DNA of 64,000 nt. Source: Swaminathania salitolerans (lineage in GTDB: Bacteria; Pseudomonadota; Alphaproteobacteria; Acetobacterales; Acetobacteraceae). A program made the position numbers and the translations under genes. Below, piece by piece: positions 1 to 8,145 of the stretch. The notes under the pieces were generated by a model. It was not told the origin of the DNA. It did not search any database and worked only from the letters and a program-made list of their open reading frames with translations. The stretch lies in NCBI RefSeq assembly GCF_025994315.1, contig NZ_BAQE01000032.1; one strand, 5' to 3'. Positions within the stretch are counted from its first letter, which is position 1, and each line of letters opens with the position of its first letter.

Positions 1-572
1 CAGGCGCCGACGATTATGACAAGAGGACCCGCCACGAGCTCGAAATTGCCGATACGCTCGATACCGTGATTCATCACCCAGCCATGAAGAAGCCAGACGA
101 GCGCGAGCGCTCCCCAGCGATGGAGGCTCATGCCCAGAACCGGCGTGGAGAAGGCGTTCCATCCGGGCCATACCGTACCGAGAATGGCGTCGATGGCCTG
201 GGTCGCGGCATAGGCCTGCACCGAAAACCAGAAAATCGCGCAGAATCCGCGCAGGAGCACGGGCACCTGGGCGCCGCGCGTCCCGAACGAGGCGCGGATG
301 AGAACGCAGAACGGAATGCCGTAGCGCGTTCCGGCCCGGGCGTTGAACCACATCGTCACGAACAGGATGGCATAGGCCACGGCGACGATCTCGAGACATT
401 CCATGGCCGAGAAGCCGAGGGCCATGAGACCGGCGGCGGCTTCGTAGACGACGATGTTATGAACCATCCCCATCCAGATCGTCGCCATGTTGATCCAGCC
501 CCATTGGCGCTGGTCCGGGGGAATGGGGGCGAGATCCTCGTTATAGAGGCTGGGATCGAAAGTCTCGTTCAT
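1..572 (-). CDS. NCS1-family nucleobase:cation symporter, 3' part outside the window
   Basis: This is a membrane permease that probably imports a nucleobase or related ureide (uracil, allantoin, hydantoin or purine) with Na+ or H+. Only the first 190 codons are in the window; the frame stays open to base 1. I translated it directly: it begins MNETFDPSLYNEDLAPIP, followed by the QRQWGWINM stretch typical of the segment before the first helix in NCS1 carriers. Hydrophobic segments follow, for example around residues 28-50, 58-78 and 110-130. The ATG at 572 is the only good start, but no clear Shine-Dalgarno sequence precedes it. It lies downstream of the aminotransferase gene on the same strand, next to a RutR-like regulator and a purine operon. 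The family call is solid; the substrate is inferred from context. Confidence 0.85.
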   Translation of the reverse strand, partial: MNETFDPSLYNEDLAPIPPDQRQWGWINMATIWMGMVHNIVVYEAAAGLMALGFSAMECLEIVAVAYAILFVTMWFNARAGTRYGIPFCVLIRASFGTRGAQVPVLLRGFCAIFWFSVQAYAATQAIDAILGTVWPGWNAFSTPVLGMSLHRWGALALVWLLHGWVMNHGIERIGNFELVAGPLVIIVGA

Positions 573-879
573 GGCGATCGGCAGCCTGACACGGGACGAA
601 GGCGAGGGGAACCCCACACATTTCCGATACGGAACAATCCGGTCCTGTCACGCCGGAAGGTCGTTCCGGCGTCGCGATCAGGCTGCGTTGCCGGAATCCG
701 CCGGCAGGGCTGCGGATGAGGCCGCCGCTTTCATTGCCGTCTCCGCCGCCGTCTCTGCGCCGACCCGGCCGCCGCCTTCGCCAACGTCGATCCTGTCGGC
801 CGGCCCCGAGCGGGCGACTCCGGTTCGCACGGTCTCGCCGGGCGCCCGTCGGCAGGTGGCAGGTGCCCGTCGGCAGATC
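573..879. other. 307-bp gap between the aminotransferase and NCS1 permease genes
   Basis: No convincing gene is seen here. The end next to the aminotransferase stop contains the 12-mer gcccgtcggcag twice (844-855 and 864-875, spaced 20 bp). The rest is GC-rich leader for the permease. No terminator with a T-tract or recognisable operator is visible. Confidence 0.5.
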
Positions 880-2199
880 TCAGTCCAGGCTGCGCAGGAT
901 CGTCCCGATGGTTTCGAAAATCCTGTCGATCTCGGCTTTCTCGATGATCAGGGGAGGAGAAACCGCGATGATGTCGCCGGTGTAGCGCAGAAGCACACCT
1001 GCGTGGAACGCGCGCTCGAACACCTCATAGGCCCGGGTGGTGCTGGCCGCGCGCGGCGCCAGCTCGATCCCTGCCACGAGTCCCTCATTGCGTATGTCGA
1101 TCACATGGGGCGCATCCCGGAGGGAATGGGCGGCCTCTTCGAAATAGGGAGAGAGTGCAGCCGCCCGTTCGAACAGATGCTCCTCGGCATAGGTGTCGAG
1201 CGTTGCGATGGCGGCGGCGCAGGCAACGGGATGGGCGGTGTAGGTGTAGCCATGAGGCAGATCGATCGCCTCGCGCGGCCCCTGCATGAACGCGTCGAAG
1301 ACCTCATCCGACACGATATTGGCGCCCATGGGAATCGTGCCGTTGGTTACTCCCTTCGCGATTGTCATGATGTCGGGCACGACGCCGTATTTCTCCGAGG
1401 CGAACGAGGCACCGAGACGGCCGAACCCGGTAATGACCTCATCGAAGATAAGGAGAATGCCGTGGCGGGTGCAGATCTCGCGCAGACGCTTGAGATAGCC
1501 TTTCGGCGCGGGGAGAACGCCGGTCGAACCGGCCATGGGCTCGACGATGACGGCGGCAATCGTCGAGGCGTCATGCAGCGCGACGATACGCTCCAGCGCA
1601 TCCGCCAGTTCGGCGCCGTGTTCGGGGAGCCCGCGCGAGAAGGCGTTGCGTCGGAGATCGAGGGTATGCGGCAGGTGATCGACGCCATTGAGCATCGATC
1701 CGTACAATTTGCGATTGCCGGAAATCCCGCCGACCGAGATCCCGCCGAAGCCCACGCCGTGATAACCGCGTTCACGTCCGATCAGGCGGGTACGTGCCCC
1801 CTCGCCACGGAGCCGATGATAGGCGAGCGCGATCTTGAGTGCCGTATCGCCCGCCTCGGAGCCGGAATTGCAGAAGAAGACGTGATTGAGTGGGTTCGGG
1901 GCGAGACGTGCGATCCGGTCGGCGGCTTCGAAGGCGAGGGGGTGACCCATCTGGAAGGCCGGGGCGAAATCCAGGGTCGCAACCGTCTTCTGAACTGCCT
2001 CGACGATTCTGGGGCGCGCATGACCCGCATTGACGCACCAGAGCCCGGCGCAGCCATCGAGAACCTCATTTCCCTTGTCGTCCCGGTAATACATGCCCTT
2101 GGCGGAGACGAGCATGCGCGGCGCATCGCGAAACTGGCGATTGGCCGTGAAGGGGAGCCAGAGCGCGTCGTGATTGCTGTCGGGGGTCGGATGGCTCAT
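880..2199 (-). CDS. Omega-amino acid--pyruvate aminotransferase (beta-alanine type), class III PLP
   Basis: This is a class III pyridoxal-phosphate aminotransferase of 439 residues, the usual length. It would convert an omega-amino acid such as beta-alanine plus pyruvate to malonate semialdehyde plus alanine. The N-terminal LWLPFTANRQF motif is characteristic of the omega-APT/BauA group. Visible PLP-site features are the NSGSEAGDTA loop (111-120), D253 in IFDEVITGFGR, and the Schiff-base lysine K282 in TIAKGVTNG. Beta-alanine is the end product of reductive uracil breakdown, so the neighbouring NCS1 permease and RutR-like regulator fit a pyrimidine-use role; that link is inference. Taurine or GABA transamination is an alternative. 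The ATG at 2199 diverges from the MFS gene, with about 100 bp between them. Confidence 0.85.
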   Translation of the reverse strand: MSHPTPDSNHDALWLPFTANRQFRDAPRMLVSAKGMYYRDDKGNEVLDGCAGLWCVNAGHARPRIVEAVQKTVATLDFAPAFQMGHPLAFEAADRIARLAPNPLNHVFFCNSGSEAGDTALKIALAYHRLRGEGARTRLIGRERGYHGVGFGGISVGGISGNRKLYGSMLNGVDHLPHTLDLRRNAFSRGLPEHGAELADALERIVALHDASTIAAVIVEPMAGSTGVLPAPKGYLKRLREICTRHGILLIFDEVITGFGRLGASFASEKYGVVPDIMTIAKGVTNGTIPMGANIVSDEVFDAFMQGPREAIDLPHGYTYTAHPVACAAAIATLDTYAEEHLFERAAALSPYFEEAAHSLRDAPHVIDIRNEGLVAGIELAPRAASTTRAYEVFERAFHAGVLLRYTGDIIAVSPPLIIEKAEIDRIFETIGTILRSLD

Positions 2200-2303
2200 T
2201 TTCGGTCTCGCACTCCGGTTGAGGATTGAAGCGGGACCGTGGCATGGTCCAGCGTCCCTGAAAAGTCAGAAGACCTTGTGCAAGCTTTACCCGGAGCGAA
2301 GAT

Positions 2304-3464
2304 ATGATGGCGAATCCCAGGCTCGCGATACTGGCCCTCGCCGCAGGGGCTTTCGCCATAGGCACGACCGAATTCGCACCGATGGGGCTTCTGCCCGTCA
2401 TCGCCAGAGACCTGCACGTCTCCGTCCCCCGGGCCGGAGGGCTCGTCAGCGCCTATGCGTTCGGCGTGATGCTCGGCGCTCCGTTCATGACATTGCTGCT
2501 CGGCGCCGTATCCCGCAAGCGCGCGCTCGTCTTTCTGATGTGTCTCTATGTCGTGGGAAATCTGGGGGCGGGATTCAGCGGGACCTATGTCTGGCTGATG
2601 GTCTGGCGCGTCGTGACCAGTCTTTCGCATGGGGCATTCTTCGGTCTCGGTGCCGTCGAGGCCTCCAGCCTCGTTCCTGCGGAACGCCGTGCTTCGGCGG
2701 TTGCCTCGATGTTCATGGGGCTGACTATTGCCAATATCTTCGGCGTTCCTGCGGCGACATGGCTCGGCACCGCTTCGGGGTGGCGGGTCGCCTTTCTGGT
2801 AACGGCCTCTCTGGGCGTTGTTGCGGCACTCGCGCTTTCCCTTGCCCTGCCTGCCAGGGGGCGCGGGGCGCGACCCGATATCCTCGGTGAGTTGCGCGTC
2901 CTGATCGGTGCCGACGTGCTGCTCGCCCTTGCCGTGACGACGCTTGGGGCCGGGATCATGTTCGTGCTCTACACCTATATAGCCCCGTTTCTTCACAGCA
3001 TCACGGGCGCGAGTAACGCCCTTGTGACCGTTGTGCTGATGACGATCGGCGTCGGCTTCAGTCTCGGCGCGGCTCTGGGGGGCAGACTGGCCGATCGGTC
3101 CACACGTTTTGCGCTCCTTTGCGTCTTTCCCGTGCTCGGGGCGATCATGCTGATCTATCCCGCTCTCGCCACGACGTCCTTCGGAGCGGTTGGCGGCATC
3201 CTGCTCTGGAGCACGGCGTCGTTCGCTCTCATGCCAGCGCTTCAGATGCGCACCATGCAGGCAGCGTCCCGCGCACCCGCTCTCGCGTCTTCCGTCAATA
3301 TCGGCGCGTTCAATCTCGGAAACGCGCTCGGGGCGTGGATCGGCGGTCTCGTCCTTGCCGGAGGTCTGGGCTACGGCGCTGTCTCGATGAGCGGGACAGT
3401 CCTCGCGCTCATCGGTTTCCTCATCGTGCTGTTCACCCGTTCTCCTGTCGCGTCAGCCGATTAG
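2304..3464 (+). CDS. MFS transporter, AraJ/YdhP-like DHA1 family
   Basis: This encodes a 386-residue, 12-helix major facilitator protein, most like the AraJ/YdhP/PbuE group of inner-membrane efflux carriers. The opening LALAAGAFAIGTTEF and the MGLLPVIARDL segment that follows are hallmark sequences of this group, where TTEF lies in helix 1. The loop after helix 2 (LLGAVSRKRAL) replaces the classic GxLaDrxGrr motif. Helices are evenly spread with a basic loop near residues 190-200. The start ATG at 2304 (a second ATG follows at 2307) has CCGGAG upstream. Some family members export purine bases or nucleosides, which would suit this locus, but the substrate cannot be read from sequence. The 3' end overlaps the convergent tetR gene by about 30 bp. 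Confidence 0.8.
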   Translation: MMANPRLAILALAAGAFAIGTTEFAPMGLLPVIARDLHVSVPRAGGLVSAYAFGVMLGAPFMTLLLGAVSRKRALVFLMCLYVVGNLGAGFSGTYVWLMVWRVVTSLSHGAFFGLGAVEASSLVPAERRASAVASMFMGLTIANIFGVPAATWLGTASGWRVAFLVTASLGVVAALALSLALPARGRGARPDILGELRVLIGADVLLALAVTTLGAGIMFVLYTYIAPFLHSITGASNALVTVVLMTIGVGFSLGAALGGRLADRSTRFALLCVFPVLGAIMLIYPALATTSFGAVGGILLWSTASFALMPALQMRTMQAASRAPALASSVNIGAFNLGNALGAWIGGLVLAGGLGYGAVSMSGTVLALIGFLIVLFTRSPVASAD

Positions 3465-4143
3465 CGTCACCGACCGGAGAGACGGCTTTCTTCCTGTACT
3501 GGATGTCATGGAGAAAGCGGGGTTCCTGTTCCAACCGGGCGAGGCCGGGCTGCTTCAGAACGAGAGCCAGGATCGTCTCGGCCGCATCGTCGAAATCCTG
3601 CTGATCCAGCTCCGTCTTGTCGAGCAGGGCGACCACCTGGACGCGCATGTCCGCATACCACTGGGTCATCGCCCAGAGGCAGAACAGGAAATGAACCGGA
3701 TCGGTCCGGGGCAGTTCGTCGCGCGCCATCCAGTAACGCAGCGCGGTGACGATCGGACGGATTTCTTCCCTGAGCACGCTGGTGAGATACTGGGAGATGT
3801 ATTTGCCCCCGCTGATGATCTCATGCGCGACGAGCCGCGACGCCTCGGCATTGTTGCGGGAAAAATCGAGCTTGGCGCGGATATAGCCCCGCAGCGCGTC
3901 GGGAGCGCTTGCGGTCATGGTCAGCCATGTTTCGGCCTCCCCGAGCCATGCATGCATCGTCCGGCGCAGAACCTCCTGGTACAGGATTTCCTTTGTGGAA
4001 AAATAATAATGCACATTCGCTTTGGGTATGCCTGCGCAGCGCGCAATCCCGGCGATACTCGCACCGGAAAATCCGTGCGCCGAAAATATTTTCTGCGCCG
4101 CTTCGATAATCGACACGACGGCTATTTCGCGAGGCACACCCAA
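3433..4143 (-). CDS. TetR-family regulator, RutR-like
   Basis: This is a one-component transcription factor. The N-terminal helix-turn-helix is clear: AAQKIFSAHGFSGASIAGIA, then AGIPKANVHYYFSTKEILYQEVL. The long C-terminal domain (SRLVAHEIISGGKYI, WMARDELPRTDPVHFLFCLWAMTQWYADM) resembles the ligand domain of RutR, the uracil/thymine-sensing regulator of pyrimidine use. It sits between a permease/beta-alanine aminotransferase set and the purine operon, so it probably controls one or both; this is inferred. The start is uncertain. TTG at 4143 has GGGAG six bases upstream and gives 236 residues; GTG at 4137 and TTG at 4215 are alternatives. The gene diverges from the HAD phosphatase operon. Confidence 0.8.
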   Translation of the reverse strand: MGVPREIAVVSIIEAAQKIFSAHGFSGASIAGIARCAGIPKANVHYYFSTKEILYQEVLRRTMHAWLGEAETWLTMTASAPDALRGYIRAKLDFSRNNAEASRLVAHEIISGGKYISQYLTSVLREEIRPIVTALRYWMARDELPRTDPVHFLFCLWAMTQWYADMRVQVVALLDKTELDQQDFDDAAETILALVLKQPGLARLEQEPRFLHDIQYRKKAVSPVGDANRLTRQENG

Positions 4144-4497
4144 ATCGGTCTCCCGGGTCTGTTGTTCTTGCCAAATACGCCCTAATCCACCCCGCTTTAT
4201 CAGGCAAGAGCGCAAAAATTAATAGGGAATTAACAGAAGGGGCAAGAAATCGTCTCCTGACTGCGTTATCCTGCCGGAGCGGAGGCCATGTTGCGCACTG
4301 GACGTTCCCCGCGCCATCTGTTTCATTTCACCATCATGACGATGGCGCCGGAACGAGGCGGTCGAGATCAGGGAGTACGAATCAGGGTGAGTTCGATCGG
4401 TCCTTCACATTGCTGCGAGGGGAAAATATTCCGGATACGGTCGCTTCCGTCAGGCCGGGTACGCCCGGACCGCACGAACAAATGGCGCCTGACGCCG
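4144..4497. other. Divergent regulatory region between the rutR-like gene and the ureide operon
   Basis: This gap of roughly 350 bp must carry promoters for the regulator (leftward) and for the phosphatase-to-uraH operon (rightward). It includes an unusually AT-rich patch at 4205-4240 within GC-rich DNA. An open frame continues upstream from the phosphatase to an ATG at 4288, so part of the gap may be coding if an earlier start is used. Confidence 0.4.
4219..4233. promoter_or_regulatory. Candidate operator: AT-rich inverted repeat beside the rutR-like gene
   Basis: TTAAT-AGGGA-ATTAA forms 5-bp arms around a 5-bp spacer. It lies in the AT-rich patch immediately upstream of the TetR-type gene and in front of the ureide operon. 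TetR-family proteins commonly bind such inverted repeats in their own divergent promoters. The arms are short, so this is only a candidate. Confidence 0.25.
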
Positions 4498-5196
4498 ATG
4501 CTGGTGCCGACGCTTCTGGCGCTTCTGGCGCTGCTGGGCGGAAGCGGATCGGCTCCCGGCTTTTCCGGCACGGCGATGGCCCAGCCGGTCAATGTCGGCG
4601 ATGCCGTGACGGCGGCCTATGCCTATCACGATAGCGGTCTCTATGAGCGGGACATGCGCGCGGTCATGGCCCGGGCATCCGGCTGGGTAAGGGCACAGGC
4701 TGGGAAATACCCGAACCCTGCCGTCATTCTCGATATCGACGAGACCGCTTTGAGCAACTGGCCCGAGCTCAAGGCCAATCGCTTCGCCTATTTCCGCTCG
4801 GGGCGCTGCGACGGGCTTCCGGAAGGCCCCTGCGGTGCAGAGGCCTGGGAGCGGGCCGCCAAAGCGGAAGCCATCGCACCGACGCTCGATTTCTACAGAA
4901 TGGCCCGTCGTCTCGGCGTCGCGGTGTTTTTCATCACGGGGCGATATGAGAACGAGCGCGCCGATACGATCCGCAATCTCGCCAGAGCGGGTTATGCCGG
5001 ATGGTCCGGCCTCGTTCTGCGTCCGGACGGCAGCCGCACGGCCTCCGCGGCCGATTACAAGGCGGCGGCACGTGCGCGGATCGAGGCGAGAGGTTTCCAC
5101 ATTCTGGCCACGATCGGCGATCAGCCCTCCGACCTCGCCGGGGGACACGCCGAGCGGGGCTTTCTTCTTCCCAATCCATTCTATCGGGTACCGTGA
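4498..5196 (+). CDS. Secreted HAD-superfamily acid phosphatase (class B/IIIB-like)
   Basis: This is a phosphomonoesterase of the HAD acid phosphatase family, related to lipoprotein e(P4) and plant vegetative storage proteins. The catalytic DxDxT motif is DIDET (79-83 from the ATG at 4498), followed by the threonine motif ITGR (146-149) and the metal motif GDQPSD (207-212). A hydrophobic leader (VPTLLALLALLGG) ending near AMAQ points to export. The start is unclear: ATG 4498 gives a signal peptide with no basic residues, while GTG 4387 or ATG 4288 would add a basic stretch. It is first in the ureide operon, with only 2 bp to the next start. A role in dephosphorylating external nucleotides to supply nucleosides is plausible but inferred. 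Confidence 0.8.
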   Translation: MLVPTLLALLALLGGSGSAPGFSGTAMAQPVNVGDAVTAAYAYHDSGLYERDMRAVMARASGWVRAQAGKYPNPAVILDIDETALSNWPELKANRFAYFRSGRCDGLPEGPCGAEAWERAAKAEAIAPTLDFYRMARRLGVAVFFITGRYENERADTIRNLARAGYAGWSGLVLRPDGSRTASAADYKAAARARIEARGFHILATIGDQPSDLAGGHAERGFLLPNPFYRVP

Positions 5197-5198
5197 TC

Positions 5199-6641
5199 AT
5201 GAAGACTGAAGCTCTGGAAGCGCTCGCATGTCGGGTGCGCGACGATCTGGACCATATCGCCTATGCATCGGGGGAATGGGTCGTTCCGCCCCGGCAGGAA
5301 GAGGGGAAAACGGTTCTGGACGTCGCCGTGATCGGTGGCGGCCAGGGAGGACTTGCGACCTGCTTCGCCCTGCAAAGGATCGGCGTGCATAATGTCGCCG
5401 TGTTCGAACGCGCGGAAAAAGGCAAGGCAGGGCCCTGGACCACCTTCGCGCGCATGATCACCCTGCGTACGCCCAAACACGTCACGGGACCGGATCTCGG
5501 TATTCCCTCCCTCACGCCGCGCGCATGGTACGAGGCGCGATACGGCTCCGCGGCGTGGGAGGCGCTCGACAAGATCGACCGCCACGACTGGCAGGCCTAT
5601 CTCGACTGGTATTCCGAAACCCTCGCCCTGCCCGTGATCCATGACAGGACGCTCGAGGGAATCGAATGGAGGGACAATCTCCTCCATCTCACCTTCCGCG
5701 ATGCCGCAGGCGCCGTCCATGAGGCGATCGCCCGACGGCTCGTGCTTGCCACCGGAATCGAAGGCAGCGGAGCGTGGCACGTCCCTGCGTTCATACACGA
5801 GCGGATTCTCGCCCATCTCTACGCTCACACCCATCAGCCGATCGATTTCGAGGCGCTCAGGGGCAAGCGGGTCGGTGTTCTGGGCGGGGGCGCATCGGCT
5901 TTCGACAATGCAGCGACGGCGCTCGAAGCAGGGGCGGCTTCGGTCAGTGTCTGCATCCGGCGCAAGACCCTGCCGCGCATCAACCCCTATCGCTGGATGG
6001 AAAATGCCGGGTTTCTGGGGCATTTCCCCGAGCTTCCGGATCTGACGCGCTGGCGGTTCATGCGTCGTATCTTCGATCTCAACCAGCCGCCGCCGCAGGA
6101 TACATTCTGGCGGTGCAGCCGTCATGATGGGTTCAGTTTCCACGGGGATACGCCCTGGAACGATGCACGATGCGAGGATGACACCGTCATTGTCGAGACA
6201 CCTCATGGCCCCATGACGTTCGACTACGTCATTCTCGGTACGGGTTTCGTCGTCGATTTCACCCAACGTCCGGAAACAGCGCCATTTGCGGATAATATTG
6301 CCCTGTGGGGCGACAGGTTCCAGGCACCCGCAGGGGAAGAAAGCGTCGTGCTCGACTCCTATCCCTATCTCGGGAAGCGTAGCGAGTTCCTGCCTCGCGA
6401 TCCGTCGCGTTCCGATGCGCCGATGCTGGCCGCGATCCACAATTTCACCTTCGCGGCCACGCCGAGCATGGGTCTTTCGGGCGCATCGATCAGCGGTATG
6501 CGCTTCGGCGTCGATCGGCTTGCCCGTTCGATCGCCTGCGCCCTGTTCGTCGAGGATGGCGAGGCGCATCTCGAAAGCCTGTTGTCCTACGACACGGAGG
6601 AGCTGACGAGCCTCGGGCGCGAGCGGGATATCCTGCGATGA
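5199..6641 (+). CDS. FAD/NAD(P)-dependent flavoprotein, FMO-like, in the ureide operon
   Basis: This encodes a 480-residue flavoprotein with two Rossmann folds. The FAD-binding GGGQGG lies at 46-51, a second dinucleotide motif GGGAS at 229-233, and the connecting ATG-type motif VLATGIEGSG near 183-192. A late VILGTGF repeats the pattern. This layout matches flavin-containing or Baeyer-Villiger-type monooxygenases and not the PHBH-type HpxO urate hydroxylase, which has a single N-terminal GxGxxG. It is coupled to the next gene by an ATGA overlap, so it is expressed with the AtzG/AtzE pair. No classical uricase is in the operon; urate oxidation or oxidation of a ureide intermediate are possible roles, neither shown by sequence. 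Confidence 0.75.
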   Translation: MKTEALEALACRVRDDLDHIAYASGEWVVPPRQEEGKTVLDVAVIGGGQGGLATCFALQRIGVHNVAVFERAEKGKAGPWTTFARMITLRTPKHVTGPDLGIPSLTPRAWYEARYGSAAWEALDKIDRHDWQAYLDWYSETLALPVIHDRTLEGIEWRDNLLHLTFRDAAGAVHEAIARRLVLATGIEGSGAWHVPAFIHERILAHLYAHTHQPIDFEALRGKRVGVLGGGASAFDNAATALEAGAASVSVCIRRKTLPRINPYRWMENAGFLGHFPELPDLTRWRFMRRIFDLNQPPPQDTFWRCSRHDGFSFHGDTPWNDARCEDDTVIVETPHGPMTFDYVILGTGFVVDFTQRPETAPFADNIALWGDRFQAPAGEESVVLDSYPYLGKRSEFLPRDPSRSDAPMLAAIHNFTFAATPSMGLSGASISGMRFGVDRLARSIACALFVEDGEAHLESLLSYDTEELTSLGRERDILR

Positions 6642-6811
6642 ATGACGAAACCGCTCTGATCATCCGCGCATCGGCGCTCGATCTGACCGTACCGGAGGCC
6701 TATCGCGACCCCGTTCTGAGGAATCTCGCCTTGCTCGAGCATTACGCGGCCATTCTCGAGGCGGTGGATCTGCCCGAGCGGCTCGAGCCAGCCTTCGAGT
6801 ATCGGCCATGA
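6638..6811 (+). CDS. AtzG/HpxX-like small subunit (DUF4089 type), 57 residues
   Basis: A 57-codon gene fits exactly between the flavoprotein and the amidase, overlapping each by ATGA. The protein is acidic and helical, with the segment VLRNLALLEHYAAILEAVDLP, which recalls the AtzG/HpxX (DUF4089) family. Those small proteins bind and stabilise AtzE-type amidases. I recognised it by position, size and the pattern of hydrophobic residues ending in a short proline-containing tail. Co-translation with the amidase fits a stoichiometric complex. It is easily missed by automated calling because of its size. Confidence 0.75.
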   Translation: MNDETALIIRASALDLTVPEAYRDPVLRNLALLEHYAAILEAVDLPERLEPAFEYRP

Positions 6812-8145
6812 CCCTGTCCCATCCGGGAGATCCGGTCAGAAACGGCATGCGATCGGCTGTCTCGATCGTGGAATCCTCCCTCGCACGTATCGGGAGAGAG
6901 GATGGCGCGCTCTGCGCCGTCACGCGTCTGCTGTCCGAGCGGGCATTGCGTCAGGCGCGCGAGATCGATCGCGCCGTCCTGCAAGGGGGCGATCCGGGCC
7001 CTCTGGCCGGAATGCCGTTCGGGGTCAAGGATCTCTTCGATCTCGAGGGGATGGTCACCACGGCCGGTTCGCGGATCCTCGCAAATGCGAGTCCTGCCCG
7101 CAGGGATGCCGTCCTCGTCTCCCGGCTCGTTTCTGCCGGAGCCATTCCGGTCGCGACGACCAACATGGACGAGTTCGCTTACGGATTTGCGACGGACAAC
7201 GCGCATTTCGGCCTGACGCGAAACCCGCATGACCACGATCATCTCGCAGGAGGCTCTTCCGGCGGGTCGGCAGCAGGTGTGGCCGCGGGATATTTTCCCT
7301 TCGCGCTGGGGTCCGACACCAATGGCTCGATACGGGTCCCTGCGTCGCTCTGCGGGGTATGGGGTCTGAGGGCGACACAGAACCGGCTTCCTCTCGATGG
7401 GGCCTATCCCTTCGTGGCCAGTCTGGACACGGTCGGCCCGTTCTGTGCCCGTGCCTCCGATCTGCGGACGCTTTTCGAGGTTCTCTCCGCAGAGAGCCTC
7501 GCCCGGGTCGATCCCGCCACGCTGAGGCTTGCCCGCCTCGGAGGGTGGTTCGCAGAGAACATGACCGGAGAGATGGAGAGGGCACTCGGCCATTTCTGCG
7601 AGGTTCTGGGCATTGGGCAGACGATCACGGTGGCCGATGTGGCCGCGGCGCGGGCCGCTGCCTTCCTGATCAGCGCCTCTGAGGGAGGTGCCCTGCATCT
7701 GGATCGTCTGAGGCATGACGCAAGTCAGTACGATCCCGCGGTACGCGACCGTCTTCTGGCCGGGGCACTCGTGCCGGCTCCGACCGTGTTTCGCGCCCAC
7801 AAGATGCGTCGTGCTTTCCGCACGGCCATGCATGCGGCTTTCGAGAATGCGGATATCCTGGTCGCTCCGGCGGTCATGGGGCCGGCACCGCGCTACGATA
7901 CGCCAACGGTGACGATCGGCGGCGAGACGGTCTCGGCCCGTGCCAATCTCGGCCATTACACGCAGCCGCTGACCCTGGCCGGTTTCCCGGTTCTTGCCCT
8001 TCCTCTGGCGGAGAGCCTGGCCGGAGAGGGACTTCCCCTCGGTCTTCAGCTCGTGGCGCGACCCGGTCGGGAGGATCAGCTCATCGCTCTCGCCGAAAGA
8101 CTCGAGGCCGACGGACTGGCGCGCGCGCGCCTGAGGGAGGATTGA
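6808..8145 (+). CDS. AtzE/HpxY-like amidase (amidase-signature family)
   Basis: This is a 445-residue amidase-signature hydrolase. The Ser-cisSer-Lys triad is visible: K74 in FGVKDLFD, cis-Ser S150 in GGSSGGSAAG, and nucleophile S174 in GSDTNGSIR. The small AtzG-like partner immediately upstream places it in the AtzE group. AtzE acts on 1-carboxybiuret, and HpxY-type homologues are linked to oxalurate breakdown in purine-using bacteria. The operon context (allantoinase, UraD, UraH, HpxW-like) favours a ureide or oxalurate substrate. GatA-like function is unlikely, since no GatB or GatC partner is present. The start ATG overlaps the stop of the small gene and the stop overlaps the next gene. 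Confidence 0.8.
   Translation: MTLSHPGDPVRNGMRSAVSIVESSLARIGREDGALCAVTRLLSERALRQAREIDRAVLQGGDPGPLAGMPFGVKDLFDLEGMVTTAGSRILANASPARRDAVLVSRLVSAGAIPVATTNMDEFAYGFATDNAHFGLTRNPHDHDHLAGGSSGGSAAGVAAGYFPFALGSDTNGSIRVPASLCGVWGLRATQNRLPLDGAYPFVASLDTVGPFCARASDLRTLFEVLSAESLARVDPATLRLARLGGWFAENMTGEMERALGHFCEVLGIGQTITVADVAAARAAAFLISASEGGALHLDRLRHDASQYDPAVRDRLLAGALVPAPTVFRAHKMRRAFRTAMHAAFENADILVAPAVMGPAPRYDTPTVTIGGETVSARANLGHYTQPLTLAGFPVLALPLAESLAGEGLPLGLQLVARPGREDQLIALAERLEADGLARARLRED

Noticed and set aside
571..2229. 552-residue open frame on the plus strand
   Set aside because: It lies antisense to the aminotransferase gene, which has clear PLP motifs; high-GC DNA often leaves the opposite strand open.
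2234..2250. GGACC-n7-GGTCC inverted repeat between the aminotransferase and MFS genes
   Set aside because: The arms are only 5 bp and do not resemble the longer RutR-type palindrome; expected by chance in GC-rich DNA.
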